DNA from: CAZGSN01 sp964371655
GTDB taxonomy: Bacteria; Desulfobacterota; Binatia; HRBIN30
Assembly (NCBI GenBank): GCA_964371655.1
Contig: CAYJOD010000119.1
Location: 1 to 16,371, forward strand
DNA: 16,371 nt
Direction of reading: 5' to 3'
Shown one piece after another: positions 1 through 5,928 of this stretch. The first letter of the stretch is position 1. Each line of letters starts with the position of its first letter. Under the pieces are notes generated by a model. It worked only from the letters and a program-made list of their open reading frames with translations. It ran no database searches and was not told where the DNA came from. The position numbers and the translations under genes were made by a program.

Positions 1-118
1 GAGGGAGGGGGAGCGCAAGCTCCTCCTACCCCTATCCGGCGATAATATTCCGCTCGGGGCGCTGGTTTGAGGCAATCGCTGGGAGATACTCTCTCCGCCG
101 CCGGGTGGAATGAGTCGC

Positions 119-177
119 GTAGGGCCGGTTGTACCGGCCGGTCGGGTGGAAGATACGGCCGGCACAGCCGGCCCTAC
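119..177. repeat. REP doublet (REPIN-like), family 1
   Basis: Two hairpins lie in inverted orientation. Left arm 119-140: GTAG foot, 7-bp stem GGCCGGT/ACCGGCC, loop TGT. Right arm 156-177, read on the minus strand: GTAG foot, stem GGCCGGC/GCCGGCC, loop TGT. The arms differ at two positions, and these two positions pair with each other in the stem, so they are compensatory. A GTAG foot next to a short GC-rich hairpin is the known architecture of REP sequences mobilised by RAYT (TnpA-REP, Y1) transposases. The GTAG feet point outwards. No RAYT gene lies in the window. Confidence 0.75.
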
Positions 178-210
178 CAGGCGGCACGAAACTCGCGCAC
201 CCGCCGCACC

Positions 211-308
211 GGAGAAGATCGACGGTCTCCAAAGGTAGAGGGCCGGGGTGAGGGCGATCGGACGCTCCACTGCCTCTGCGGCCTTGCAACTCACCACTCG
301 CAAACGAT
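211..308 (+). repeat. Dispersed repeat, copy A (partner at 3049-3155)
   Basis: Aligned by eye with 3049-3155. The first ~50 bases differ by scattered substitutions and one indel and share the blocks ATCGAC, AGAGGGC, GGGGTGAGGG and GATCGG. After a short insertion in copy B the match resumes through GCTCCA, CTCTGCG, TTGC and CCAC. Both copies have the same orientation. The AGAGGGC-GGGGTGAGGG core resembles a motif common in intergenic DNA of many proteobacteria. Confidence 0.7.
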
Positions 309-1325
309 CTACGGGCTGGGGGGTGATGTCTTGTGTAGGAAACCTTCCAGGGTTGCCAACGCCTCGCGCTCGCCCTGTGGGATGCTGGTATTGTCGAACA
401 GCCACCAGTCTTCCGGAAGCCGAATCTCTTCGCCCGGCTGGATAGTGGTCAGAGGTCCGAGATGTTCGAGCTCGACAAAGAGCTGGTTGGAGTACACCTC
501 GATGGTGCTGCCCCCGTCCGGATAGTTGCCGTTCGGGTCATGCGTGAAGCGCTTCAGCAGCAGAGTGCGGTCGAGAAGATAGGCCACCCATCCCTGTGCC
601 GAGTCGCTACCGATCTTGCTTTCGTCGTCGCGGCGTCCGCTTTGTTGGGCGGGAGCGGGCTCTACCTTCGAGTGATCGATTTCGATGAGGCGGTTGCCGA
701 GTCGATAGCGCCGGTCGTCGATCTTGGTGTAGCTCCATAGAATCAAGCGTCGCACCGCATCGAAGGCGGTTAGCGAACCGACATCGAGAGGAACGAAGGC
801 GCGGCCGCCGGGGCGGAGAACCGGCAAGCTCCAAGCGGCATAGGTGAGTGGATGATCGGACACGTTCTTGATCCGCGACACGATCTGCAAACGTGATTCC
901 CCGGGGACAAGGGTGACATCGACCTGCTTGCGGATGCCCGCCTCGGGCTGCGCCGGACCGACGACGCGCAAGCTATTTCCGTCGACGGTGGCTTCGCAGC
1001 GACTGTTGTCGAGGGCATAGGTCGTCTCGTGACGTTCGGGTGCGACCCAGAGGCGCCAGCCACCGCGGAACATGTACTGCTCTTCGCCGCTGCCGCCGAT
1101 TCCGTCGCGCGGCTGCAGCAGATTCTTGCCGCCGCTGCGGTGTACGTCGATGATGCGCGGGCCAACATCGGTGACGACGCGGGCCTCGACGACGCCGTTG
1201 CCGATCCGGTAGGTATTCTTCCAACCGTAGTAGTCTTCCTTGCTGATTTCGGTGTTTGCCATGTTCATTTGTCCGAGGATTGGCGAGGCCCCCAAGACGA
1301 TCATGATCGCCACGACACGCCGCAT
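309..1325 (-). CDS. Secreted DUF4380-like protein (mutarotase-like fold)
   Basis: A 338-residue protein. The start is chosen as ATG at 1325 because AAGGAGG lies five bases before it; the upstream in-frame GTG at 1331 overlaps that Shine-Dalgarno and cannot be the start. The N-terminus is MRR followed by a hydrophobic stretch ending near residue 18, a plausible signal peptide, so the product is probably periplasmic or secreted. The segment after residue ~38 (GNGVVEARVVTDVGPRIIDV, then KNLL) matches the start of DUF4380 / aldose-epimerase-like beta-sandwich proteins. The rest is beta-rich with many Trp and Tyr, and ends with a proline-rich tail. Catalytic residues cannot be assigned. It stands alone, divergent from the oxidoreductase at 1533. 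The fold assignment is fairly safe; substrate and function are unknown. Confidence 0.8.
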   Translation of the reverse strand: MRRVVAIMIVLGASPILGQMNMANTEISKEDYYGWKNTYRIGNGVVEARVVTDVGPRIIDVHRSGGKNLLQPRDGIGGSGEEQYMFRGGWRLWVAPERHETTYALDNSRCEATVDGNSLRVVGPAQPEAGIRKQVDVTLVPGESRLQIVSRIKNVSDHPLTYAAWSLPVLRPGGRAFVPLDVGSLTAFDAVRRLILWSYTKIDDRRYRLGNRLIEIDHSKVEPAPAQQSGRRDDESKIGSDSAQGWVAYLLDRTLLLKRFTHDPNGNYPDGGSTIEVYSNQLFVELEHLGPLTTIQPGEEIRLPEDWWLFDNTSIPQGEREALATLEGFLHKTSPPSP

Positions 1326-1419
1326 CGGCACCTCCTTAACCCCTTGCTTACTAGGAAAAGGCGCAACTGTCAGCTATCAGCCGTCGGCCGTCCGATGGCC
1401 AACAGGGAGGGAAGAGACA

Positions 1420-1530
1420 ATGACGAAGGCACGCGGGTTCAACCACAGCGGTGCCTGCCTGTGTCCTCGGCGCGCGGTGCAGGCACGACAATCGGGTGCG
1501 ACGCTGTGCACCCCTATAGGTGAGAGCTGA
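1420..1530 (+). CDS. Possible 36-residue leader ORF
   Basis: An ATG at 1420 follows GGGAGG by about nine bases. The frame runs 36 residues (MTKARGFNHS...) and its stop TGA (1528-1530) sits two bases before the ATG of the oxidoreductase at 1533, so reading it would deliver ribosomes to that start. It has no recognisable domain. The same DNA contains two inverted repeats (1451-1486 and 1494-1513), so it may instead be a structured leader or decayed repeat sequence that happens to be open. Confidence 0.25.
   Translation: MTKARGFNHSGACLCPRRAVQARQSGATLCTPIGES
1451..1513. promoter_or_regulatory. Two tandem hairpins in the leader of the oxidoreductase gene
   Basis: Inverted repeat 1: GTGCCTGC (1451-1458) with GCAGGCAC (1479-1486), 20-base loop. 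Inverted repeat 2: GGGTGC (1494-1499) with GCACCC (1508-1513), 8-base loop. The second ends just before the weak Shine-Dalgarno GGTGAG (1519-1524). Read on the minus strand it is preceded by ATAG, so it may be a decayed relative of the GTAG-GGTGCGC REP at 14490-14510. A regulatory role is inference. Confidence 0.35.
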
Positions 1531-1532
1531 CG

Positions 1533-2831
1533 ATGCGAATTGCAATCATCGGGGCCGGACCGGCGGGGCTTGCGGCGGCGCACGACCTGACCAAGGCCCA
1601 GCATGAGGTGACCATCTTCGAGGCCGCGCCCGAGGTCGGCGGTCTGGCGGCGGGCTTCAAGGCACCGCACTGGGACTGGACTTTGGAGAAGTTCTACCAT
1701 CACTGGTTTCAGAGCGACGCGGCGCTTCTGGGTCTGGTCAAGGAGCTGGGCTGGAGCGATCAGGTTTTGTTCCCGCGTCCGTACACGGTGATCTACTACA
1801 AGGACAAATTCTATCCCTTCGATCACATGTACACGAACATGCCGGCGTTCTTGCTGAAGCGGTTCTCGCCGATCGAGGTGATACGTTTCGGGTTGGTCGG
1901 CGCCTATCTCAAGTTCGTCGCCGACTGGCACAAGCTCGAGCAGACAACGGCGCACGAGTGGATGCAGCGTTACTGTGGTCCACGTATCTACGAGACGCTG
2001 TGGCACCCGATGTTGATCGGCAAGTTCGGCGAAGAGAACGCGGCCATCGTCAACATGGCGTGGCTATGGGCGCGAATCAAAGCGCGCACGACGCGGCTGG
2101 GCACGTTCGTCGGCGGCTTCCAGGCGTTCATGGACAAGCTCGCCGGGGTCGTACGCGCACAGGGTGGCGCCATCCGACTGGGCTGCGCCGTCAACGGTAT
2201 TCGAAAGAACGACGATGCCACGCTGACGGTCGAGACACCGCAAGGCAACGTCGCGTTCGACGCGGTGATTTCCACGTCGTCTCCCGCCTTGATGGCGCGG
2301 CTGGCGCCGGATTTAGGGGAGGGTTACGCGGCACAACTGCGCAACCTCAAGTCCATGGGCGCCGTCGTCCTAGTGATCAGCATCAAGCAGCAGCTGACGC
2401 CGTACTACTGGCACAACCTCCCCAAGGAGGCCGGGTTCCCGTTTCTCGCCATGGTCGAGCACACCAACTTCATTCCGGCGGAGCACTACGGCGGCGACCA
2501 CATCTTGTACTGCGGCGATTATTTGAATCCCGACCATCCGTATTTCTCCTACTCGAAGGAGCAGTTGCTCGAGGAGTTCCTGCCGTCGCTGACGCGCTTC
2601 AATCCACAGTTCGATCGCAGTTGGGTGAAGGACTGTTGGCTGTGGAAGGCCGCCTATGCGCAGCCGGTGCCGACGGTGAATCACTCGAAGAATATCCCCG
2701 ACGTGCGCACGCCGGTGAAGGGCCTGTACTTCGCGTCGATGAGCCAGGTCTATCCTTGGGATCGGGGCACGAACTTCGCCGTCGAGATCGGCCGGCGCGT
2801 GGCGAAGATGGTGATGGAGGAGATGCCCTAG
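1533..2831 (+). CDS. NAD(P)/FAD-dependent oxidoreductase (amine oxidase / protoporphyrinogen oxidase-like)
   Basis: A 432-residue flavoprotein. The N-terminus carries the Rossmann dinucleotide-binding motif GAGPAG (residues 7-12), an acidic residue ending the second strand (E30) and EVGG (34-37), the usual FAD site of the amine oxidase / phytoene desaturase / protoporphyrinogen oxidase superfamily. The C-terminal FAD contact region is GLYFASMSQVYPWDRGTNFA (~397-416). Length is normal for the family and no signal peptide is seen, so it is cytosolic or membrane-peripheral. The middle is rich in Trp, Tyr and His, as expected of a hydrophobic-substrate domain. Relatives often sit near glycan or lipid genes, and a glycosyltransferase lies 2 kb downstream on the other strand, but not in an operon. 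The start is ATG 1533 with a weak GGTGAG eight bases upstream. The actual substrate is unknown. Confidence 0.88.
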   Translation: MRIAIIGAGPAGLAAAHDLTKAQHEVTIFEAAPEVGGLAAGFKAPHWDWTLEKFYHHWFQSDAALLGLVKELGWSDQVLFPRPYTVIYYKDKFYPFDHMYTNMPAFLLKRFSPIEVIRFGLVGAYLKFVADWHKLEQTTAHEWMQRYCGPRIYETLWHPMLIGKFGEENAAIVNMAWLWARIKARTTRLGTFVGGFQAFMDKLAGVVRAQGGAIRLGCAVNGIRKNDDATLTVETPQGNVAFDAVISTSSPALMARLAPDLGEGYAAQLRNLKSMGAVVLVISIKQQLTPYYWHNLPKEAGFPFLAMVEHTNFIPAEHYGGDHILYCGDYLNPDHPYFSYSKEQLLEEFLPSLTRFNPQFDRSWVKDCWLWKAAYAQPVPTVNHSKNIPDVRTPVKGLYFASMSQVYPWDRGTNFAVEIGRRVAKMVMEEMP

Positions 2832-2924
2832 ACGACAGCTTCGCAGACAGCCGCAGAACCCTCTCCCAGAGGGTTAGGGGAGCTGGCCTTCCTCCCTCTC
2901 CCTCTGGAGACTGTCGATAAATCC

Positions 2925-3030
2925 GAATGGAAAACAGGAAACGGAAAACCGGGCACCGGAAACTGGGCAATACTCACGCAGAAAGGCCGGTTTTCCATTT
3001 TCGGTTTCCGGTTTCCTGTTTTCCATTCCC
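2925..3030. repeat. GTTTCC-type repeat, inverted pair
   Basis: The left arm contains GAATGGAAAACAGGAAAC (2925-2942). The right arm contains its exact reverse complement (3011-3028), a perfect 18-base inverted repeat separated by 68 bases. The right arm extends leftwards to 2991, and its 40 bases (2991-3030) match 36 of 40 bases at 9117-9156. Within each copy GGTTTCC-like heptads recur. Confidence 0.8.
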
Positions 3031-3048
3031 CGAGCGACGGCCTGTTGC

Positions 3049-3155
3049 GGAGAAAATCGACACTCCCTCTGGGAGAGGGCTGGGGTGAGGGTGATCGGCG
3101 TTAGCTTTTGAGGCTCCATTTTCTCTGCGAATTTGCGACTCGCCACACTCGGATC
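3049..3155 (+). repeat. Dispersed repeat, copy B (partner at 211-308)
   Basis: See copy A. This copy holds the intact palindrome CCCTCTGGGAGAGGG, whose complement also appears at 2859-2873, and an extra ~12 bases around 3100 relative to copy A. It ends about 20 bases before the start codon of the small gene at 3174, so that gene's promoter must lie in or next to the repeat. Confidence 0.7.
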
Positions 3156-3173
3156 AGTCGACAGGAGTTGCCC

Positions 3174-3419
3174 ATGTCCAACGACTTGATTTCCCAAGCC
3201 CTCGACGGCGACATCGCCACCGTGCACGAACGCTTCGTGGCCGCGATGGCGCAGCGCGTTCCGGCGATGACGGTCGACAGCAAGGAGCGCTACTTTGCCT
3301 TGATCTCGGCGCTGGTCACCAAGCTGGAGACACGCGACAAGAGCATCCCCGATATTCTGCGTGAGATGATGGCGGAGGCGACAACCATCATCATGCAGGA
3401 GCTAGGAGCACCGCGCTGA
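3174..3419 (+). CDS. Small conserved-looking protein of unknown function (81 aa)
   Basis: The start ATG 3174 is set by AGGAG six bases upstream; the longer frame from 3108 would begin inside a repeat and is rejected. The product is a soluble, mostly helical 81-residue protein: MSNDLISQALDGDIATVHER, then alternating hydrophobic and charged segments (FALISALVTKLETRDK, DILREMMAEATTIIMQEL). There is no cysteine, signal peptide or membrane segment. Two or three amphipathic helices suggest a small helical bundle or a partner-binding protein. No family is recognised. It stands alone between two repeat-rich spacers. Codon use (G/C-rich third positions) matches the neighbours, supporting a real gene. 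Confidence 0.65.
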   Translation: MSNDLISQALDGDIATVHERFVAAMAQRVPAMTVDSKERYFALISALVTKLETRDKSIPDILREMMAEATTIIMQELGAPR

Positions 3420-3518
3420 GAAATCGTCGGGGGTGCCCGGGTGGAGCGGGCCAGAAGTCGGCGAAGAACGAGCCCGGTGTTTCGCCGGCGCCCGTCGCGT
3501 TGGCGAGCCGGCGTGCAC

Positions 3519-3713
3519 CTACGGAGTCGGCGACGGCGACGGGATGACGGTCGGGATCACCAGATCACCACCGATGACGAGATCCTGGCCACAGCCCTGG
3601 AGCAACGGGGCAAGGCTCGACACCAGCAAGATGACAATGAGCCCGGACGATAGAGTTGCCGCGAGGCGCTGGGCCGCGGAGCGGGGGGCAGGATGACGGA
3701 TCCGGTTGCGCAC
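3519..3713 (-). CDS. Probable small lipoprotein (64 aa)
   Basis: A 64-residue frame starting at GTG 3713. It has a basic N-terminus (RNRIRH...), a hydrophobic run SGLIVILLVSSLAPLL and a lipobox LLQGC, placing the lipidated cysteine near residue 41. The mature part is only about 24 residues (DLVIGGDLVIP... and a PSPSPTP tail). This layout is typical of a tiny Lol-sorted or inner-membrane lipoprotein. The start is weakly supported: TAAGAG lies about six bases upstream. It is divergent from the metallohydrolase gene, with about 53 bases between start codons. The clean lipobox argues for it; the lack of homology I can name and the short mature part argue for caution. Confidence 0.5.
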   Translation of the reverse strand: MRNRIRHPAPRSAAQRLAATLSSGLIVILLVSSLAPLLQGCGQDLVIGGDLVIPTVIPSPSPTP

Positions 3714-3766
3714 GTTTTTCTCTTACCAGCTGCGTGGATCGCCCGCCAGACTGGTATAAGGTGCTT

Positions 3767-4798
3767 GTGAAATCTGCCTTCGTTGCACGACTGGTGAACC
3801 CACCGTTCGGAGATCCGGGTCTCCACATCAACCTACGCTGGCAAGGCACGGCGCTGCAGTTTGACTTGGGGAAGCTCGATCGTTTTCCAGCTGCCGAGCT
3901 GTTGAAGTTGACCCACATCTTCGTGTCGCACACGCACGTCGATCACTTCATCGGTTTCGATCGCGTCATGCGCTTGTTTCTCTCTCGCGCCGCCACCGTG
4001 TCGCTCTACGGGCCGCCGGGGATCATTCGCAACGTGAGCGGCAAGCTGGCCGGCTACACTTGGAATCTGGTCGACGGTTATCCGCTGGTATTCGAGGTTC
4101 ACGAAGTCTTCCCCGATCACATTCACAGCGTGCGTCTGCCGGCGACGACGGCGTTCGTGGTCGAGGAGGTCGGTGTGCGTCCCTTTGATGGCGTGCTTTG
4201 CGAGGTGGACGGCTTGTCCGTGCATGCGGTCCACCTCGATCACAAGATCCCCAGCCTCGGCTTCGCGCTGCAGGAAGCGACGCACATCAACATCCGCAAG
4301 GACGAGCTCGATCGCCTCGGTCTGTCGGCGGGGCGGTGGTTGAACGAGCTCAAAGAAGCGATTCGTAGCGGCAAACCCGCCGCGACGCAGATCTGCATCC
4401 GCGCGCCCGGCCACGGGTCCGGCAACGACGCGACGCGCGAGCGTTACATGAGCGTCGGCGAGCTGCAGGAGCGATTGGTGGTCGTTACTCCCGGGCAACG
4501 CATTGCGTATGTGGTCGATACGCAGTTCAGCGCCGGCAACGTGGCAAAAATCACCGAGCTGGCGCGCCAGGCCGATGTCTTCTACTGCGAGTCCCCGTTC
4601 TTGGATGAGGATCGCGACCAGGCCGTGCACCGCTATCACCTCACGGCCCGGCAAGCCGGCACGCTGGCGCGGCGAGCGGGCGCGAAACGTCTGGAGGTCT
4701 TTCACTTCTCGCCACGCTACGACGGGCAAGGCGAGCGTCTCTACGGCGAGGCCGCGGCGGCGTTCGTGGGCCAGATCGAGCCGGACGAGCCGGTGTAG
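3767..4798 (+). CDS. Ribonuclease Z-like MBL-fold metallohydrolase
   Basis: A 343-residue protein with GTG start at 3767, preceded by AAGG five bases upstream; GTG 3761 is the alternative. The longer frame from 3656 would overlap the divergent lipoprotein gene and add an unlikely N-terminus. The metallo-beta-lactamase signature SHTHVDH gives H55, H57, D59 and H60. Further RNase Z-like marks are DHKIPSLGF (158-166), the bridging Asp in YVVDT (D251), YHLTARQAG (290-298) and the terminal HFSPRY (313-318). These are the hallmarks of the ELAC / RNase Z group, which cleaves 3' trailers from tRNA precursors with two zinc ions. The length is close to short-form RNase Z. Divergence across residues 100-150 leaves open a hydrolase of another substrate. 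Convergent with the glycosyltransferase. Confidence 0.8.
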   Translation: MKSAFVARLVNPPFGDPGLHINLRWQGTALQFDLGKLDRFPAAELLKLTHIFVSHTHVDHFIGFDRVMRLFLSRAATVSLYGPPGIIRNVSGKLAGYTWNLVDGYPLVFEVHEVFPDHIHSVRLPATTAFVVEEVGVRPFDGVLCEVDGLSVHAVHLDHKIPSLGFALQEATHINIRKDELDRLGLSAGRWLNELKEAIRSGKPAATQICIRAPGHGSGNDATRERYMSVGELQERLVVVTPGQRIAYVVDTQFSAGNVAKITELARQADVFYCESPFLDEDRDQAVHRYHLTARQAGTLARRAGAKRLEVFHFSPRYDGQGERLYGEAAAAFVGQIEPDEPV

Positions 4799-4803
4799 GA
4801 AAG

Positions 4804-4830
4804 TTCACGCGGAGACGCAGAGACGCGGAG
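4804..4830. repeat. Short tandem repeat, 8-base unit
   Basis: Units GCGGAGAC, GCAGAGAC and GCGGAG (4809-4830), preceded by TTCAC, fill most of the 39-base gap between two convergent genes. Similar CACGCGGAGACGCAGAG strings are common intergenic repeats in many environmental bacteria, to my knowledge. Confidence 0.6.
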
Positions 4831-4837
4831 CCACGAT

Positions 4838-5521
4838 CTAGCGGGTGTTCGCGTAGGCCCGCTTCAAGGTAACCGGCGAGACCCCACAGAAGAACAAGAA
4901 ACGCAGGGTCCACATCAGCAGGATGGTGCGGATGATGCCGTTCTTGCGCCAGCGCCGCGACGAGGTCGTGACCCGCTGACGCAGGCAAGCGATGCGGCCG
5001 GCGCGCTTCATCCGACGACAGAGATCGATGTCTTCCATCAGCGGGATGTCGGCGTAGCCGCCGAGGCGTACGAAGAGGTTGCGGCGGATGAAGATGGCTT
5101 GGTCACCGGTGGCGATTCGGTTCCAGCGTGAACGCAGGTTGATGAGCTCGCCGGTGAGCCAGAGCAGCGGGCTCGACGGTGCCAGGTCGACATCGAACCT
5201 GCCGCCGACCACGTCGTGCTCGCGACAGGCATCCGCGACGGCTTGCGCGTAGCCTTCCGGAACCAGCGTGTCAGCGTGCAGGAACACAAGAATCTCGGCG
5301 CCGGCGCGCGCGGCGCCGGCGTTCATCTGTGCGGCTCTACCCTGCGGCGCACCGATCACAATGTCGGCATGGGCGACGGCCACGGCGCGTGTCGCGTCGG
5401 TGCTTCCACCGTCGACCACGATGATCTCGCGGATGCCAGGCTGGCGGGCGCGTCGCAATGTCTCGGCCAGAACACCGGCCTCGTTCAGCACCGGCACGAC
5501 GACCGAGATGGACAGCGACAT
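4838..5521 (-). CDS. Family 2 glycosyltransferase, TIGR04283 type
   Basis: A 227-residue GT-A fold enzyme. It opens with SISVVVPVLNEA (4-15), has VVDGGSTD (35-42) for nucleotide-sugar binding, the metal-binding HADT (82-85, in the DxD position), GDQAIF (139-144) and the acid-base motif EDIDLCRR (163-170). A hydrophobic segment near 197-213 may hold it to the membrane. All are characteristic of the short TIGR04283 glycosyltransferases. The acceptor and sugar cannot be told. It lies 14 bases downstream of the ftsB-like gene on the same strand, so they are probably cotranscribed. No good Shine-Dalgarno is seen before ATG 5521, in line with translation coupled to the upstream gene. Confidence 0.9.
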   Translation of the reverse strand: MSLSISVVVPVLNEAGVLAETLRRARQPGIREIIVVDGGSTDATRAVAVAHADIVIGAPQGRAAQMNAGAARAGAEILVFLHADTLVPEGYAQAVADACREHDVVGGRFDVDLAPSSPLLWLTGELINLRSRWNRIATGDQAIFIRRNLFVRLGGYADIPLMEDIDLCRRMKRAGRIACLRQRVTTSSRRWRKNGIIRTILLMWTLRFLFFCGVSPVTLKRAYANTR

Positions 5522-5535
5522 CGGCGCGCGTCCGG

Positions 5536-5862
5536 CTATTTTTGAGTGCTGTCTTGCGCGCCGGGAGCTTCGAGCCGGTAGATCACCTCGCCCGGCTTAA
5601 CCAGGCCCAAGCGCTCTCTGGCGATCTTCTCGACGTAGCGGGGGTCCGACTCGAGCTGGTGGATCCGTTCCTGCAAGCGCACGTTGTCTTGTTGGAGCTG
5701 GGTCACGGAGCGGTCGAGCTGCTCGTAATCGTCGCGTTTCTCCACCAGGCTGCGCAAGCCGTGCTTTCCGAAGAACGTCGATACCGCGAAGGCGACCAGG
5801 CCGACGAAACAGATCACCAGGATGCCTTTGTATTTCGCCGAAGCGGAGGGTAATAGAGCCAT
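5536..5862 (-). CDS. ftsB: Septum formation initiator FtsB/DivIC family protein
   Basis: A 108-residue bitopic membrane protein: short N-terminus, transmembrane segment YKGILVICFVGLVAFAVSTF (11-30), a coiled coil at ~38-72 (EQLDRSVTQLQQDNVRLQER) and the family's C-terminal signature with DPRYVEKIARERLG (73-86) and VKPGEVIYRL (88-97). FtsB acts with FtsL and FtsQ to activate septal peptidoglycan synthesis. The start is ATG 5862; the much longer frame reading through from 7212 is only the antisense of enolase. In many proteobacteria ftsB follows eno on the same strand; here the pair is adjacent but divergent, with 66 bases between starts. The symbol is by family, without phylogeny. Confidence 0.88.
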   Translation of the reverse strand: MALLPSASAKYKGILVICFVGLVAFAVSTFFGKHGLRSLVEKRDDYEQLDRSVTQLQQDNVRLQERIHQLESDPRYVEKIARERLGLVKPGEVIYRLEAPGAQDSTQK

Positions 5863-5916
5863 CGTTTTTTCCAGACCCACGGGCACTTGTGCCAGACCAC
5901 GAGCGTATTGGCAAAT

Positions 5917-5922
5917 AGGAGG
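5917..5922 (+). promoter_or_regulatory. Ribosome binding site that fixes the enolase start
   Basis: A perfect AGGAGG six bases before ATG 5929. It rules out the longer frame beginning at 5887, which would run into the divergent promoter region. Confidence 0.9.
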
Positions 5923-5928
5923 ACGACG

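Larger units (their letters stand above)
1..308. other. Intergenic spacer rich in repeats
   Basis: No convincing coding frame is visible; the open frames here lack a ribosome binding site and any family resemblance. It holds, in order: a small hairpin (GGAGC, loop GCAA, GCTCC at 10-23), the REP doublet at 119-177, and at 211-308 one copy of a dispersed repeat found again at 3049-3155. The repeat runs up to the end of the convergent-side gene at 309. Confidence 0.6.
2832..3173. other. Intergenic composite inverted repeat
   Basis: Non-coding. It contains a hairpin of eight pairs (AACCCTCT, loop CCC, AGAGGGTT, 2857-2875) that could also help end transcription of the oxidoreductase but lacks a T-run. 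It then has an inverted pair sharing an 18-base core at 2925-2942 and 3011-3028, and copy B of the dispersed repeat at 3049-3155. CTCCCTCTGG-type sequence occurs on both flanks in opposite orientation, so the whole spacer folds on itself imperfectly. Confidence 0.65.

Noticed and set aside
2857..2875. Terminator of the oxidoreductase gene
   Set aside because: The hairpin is good but has no T-run and belongs to the CCCTCTCCCAGAGGG repeat family; noted only as a possible helper.
1958..2920. 320-codon plus-strand frame inside the oxidoreductase gene
   Set aside because: Out-of-frame shadow, Arg-rich, and overlapping a clear FAD enzyme in the main frame.
4804..4830. CRISPR-like tandem repeat
   Set aside because: Unit of only eight bases with no spacers; a short microsatellite-like repeat.
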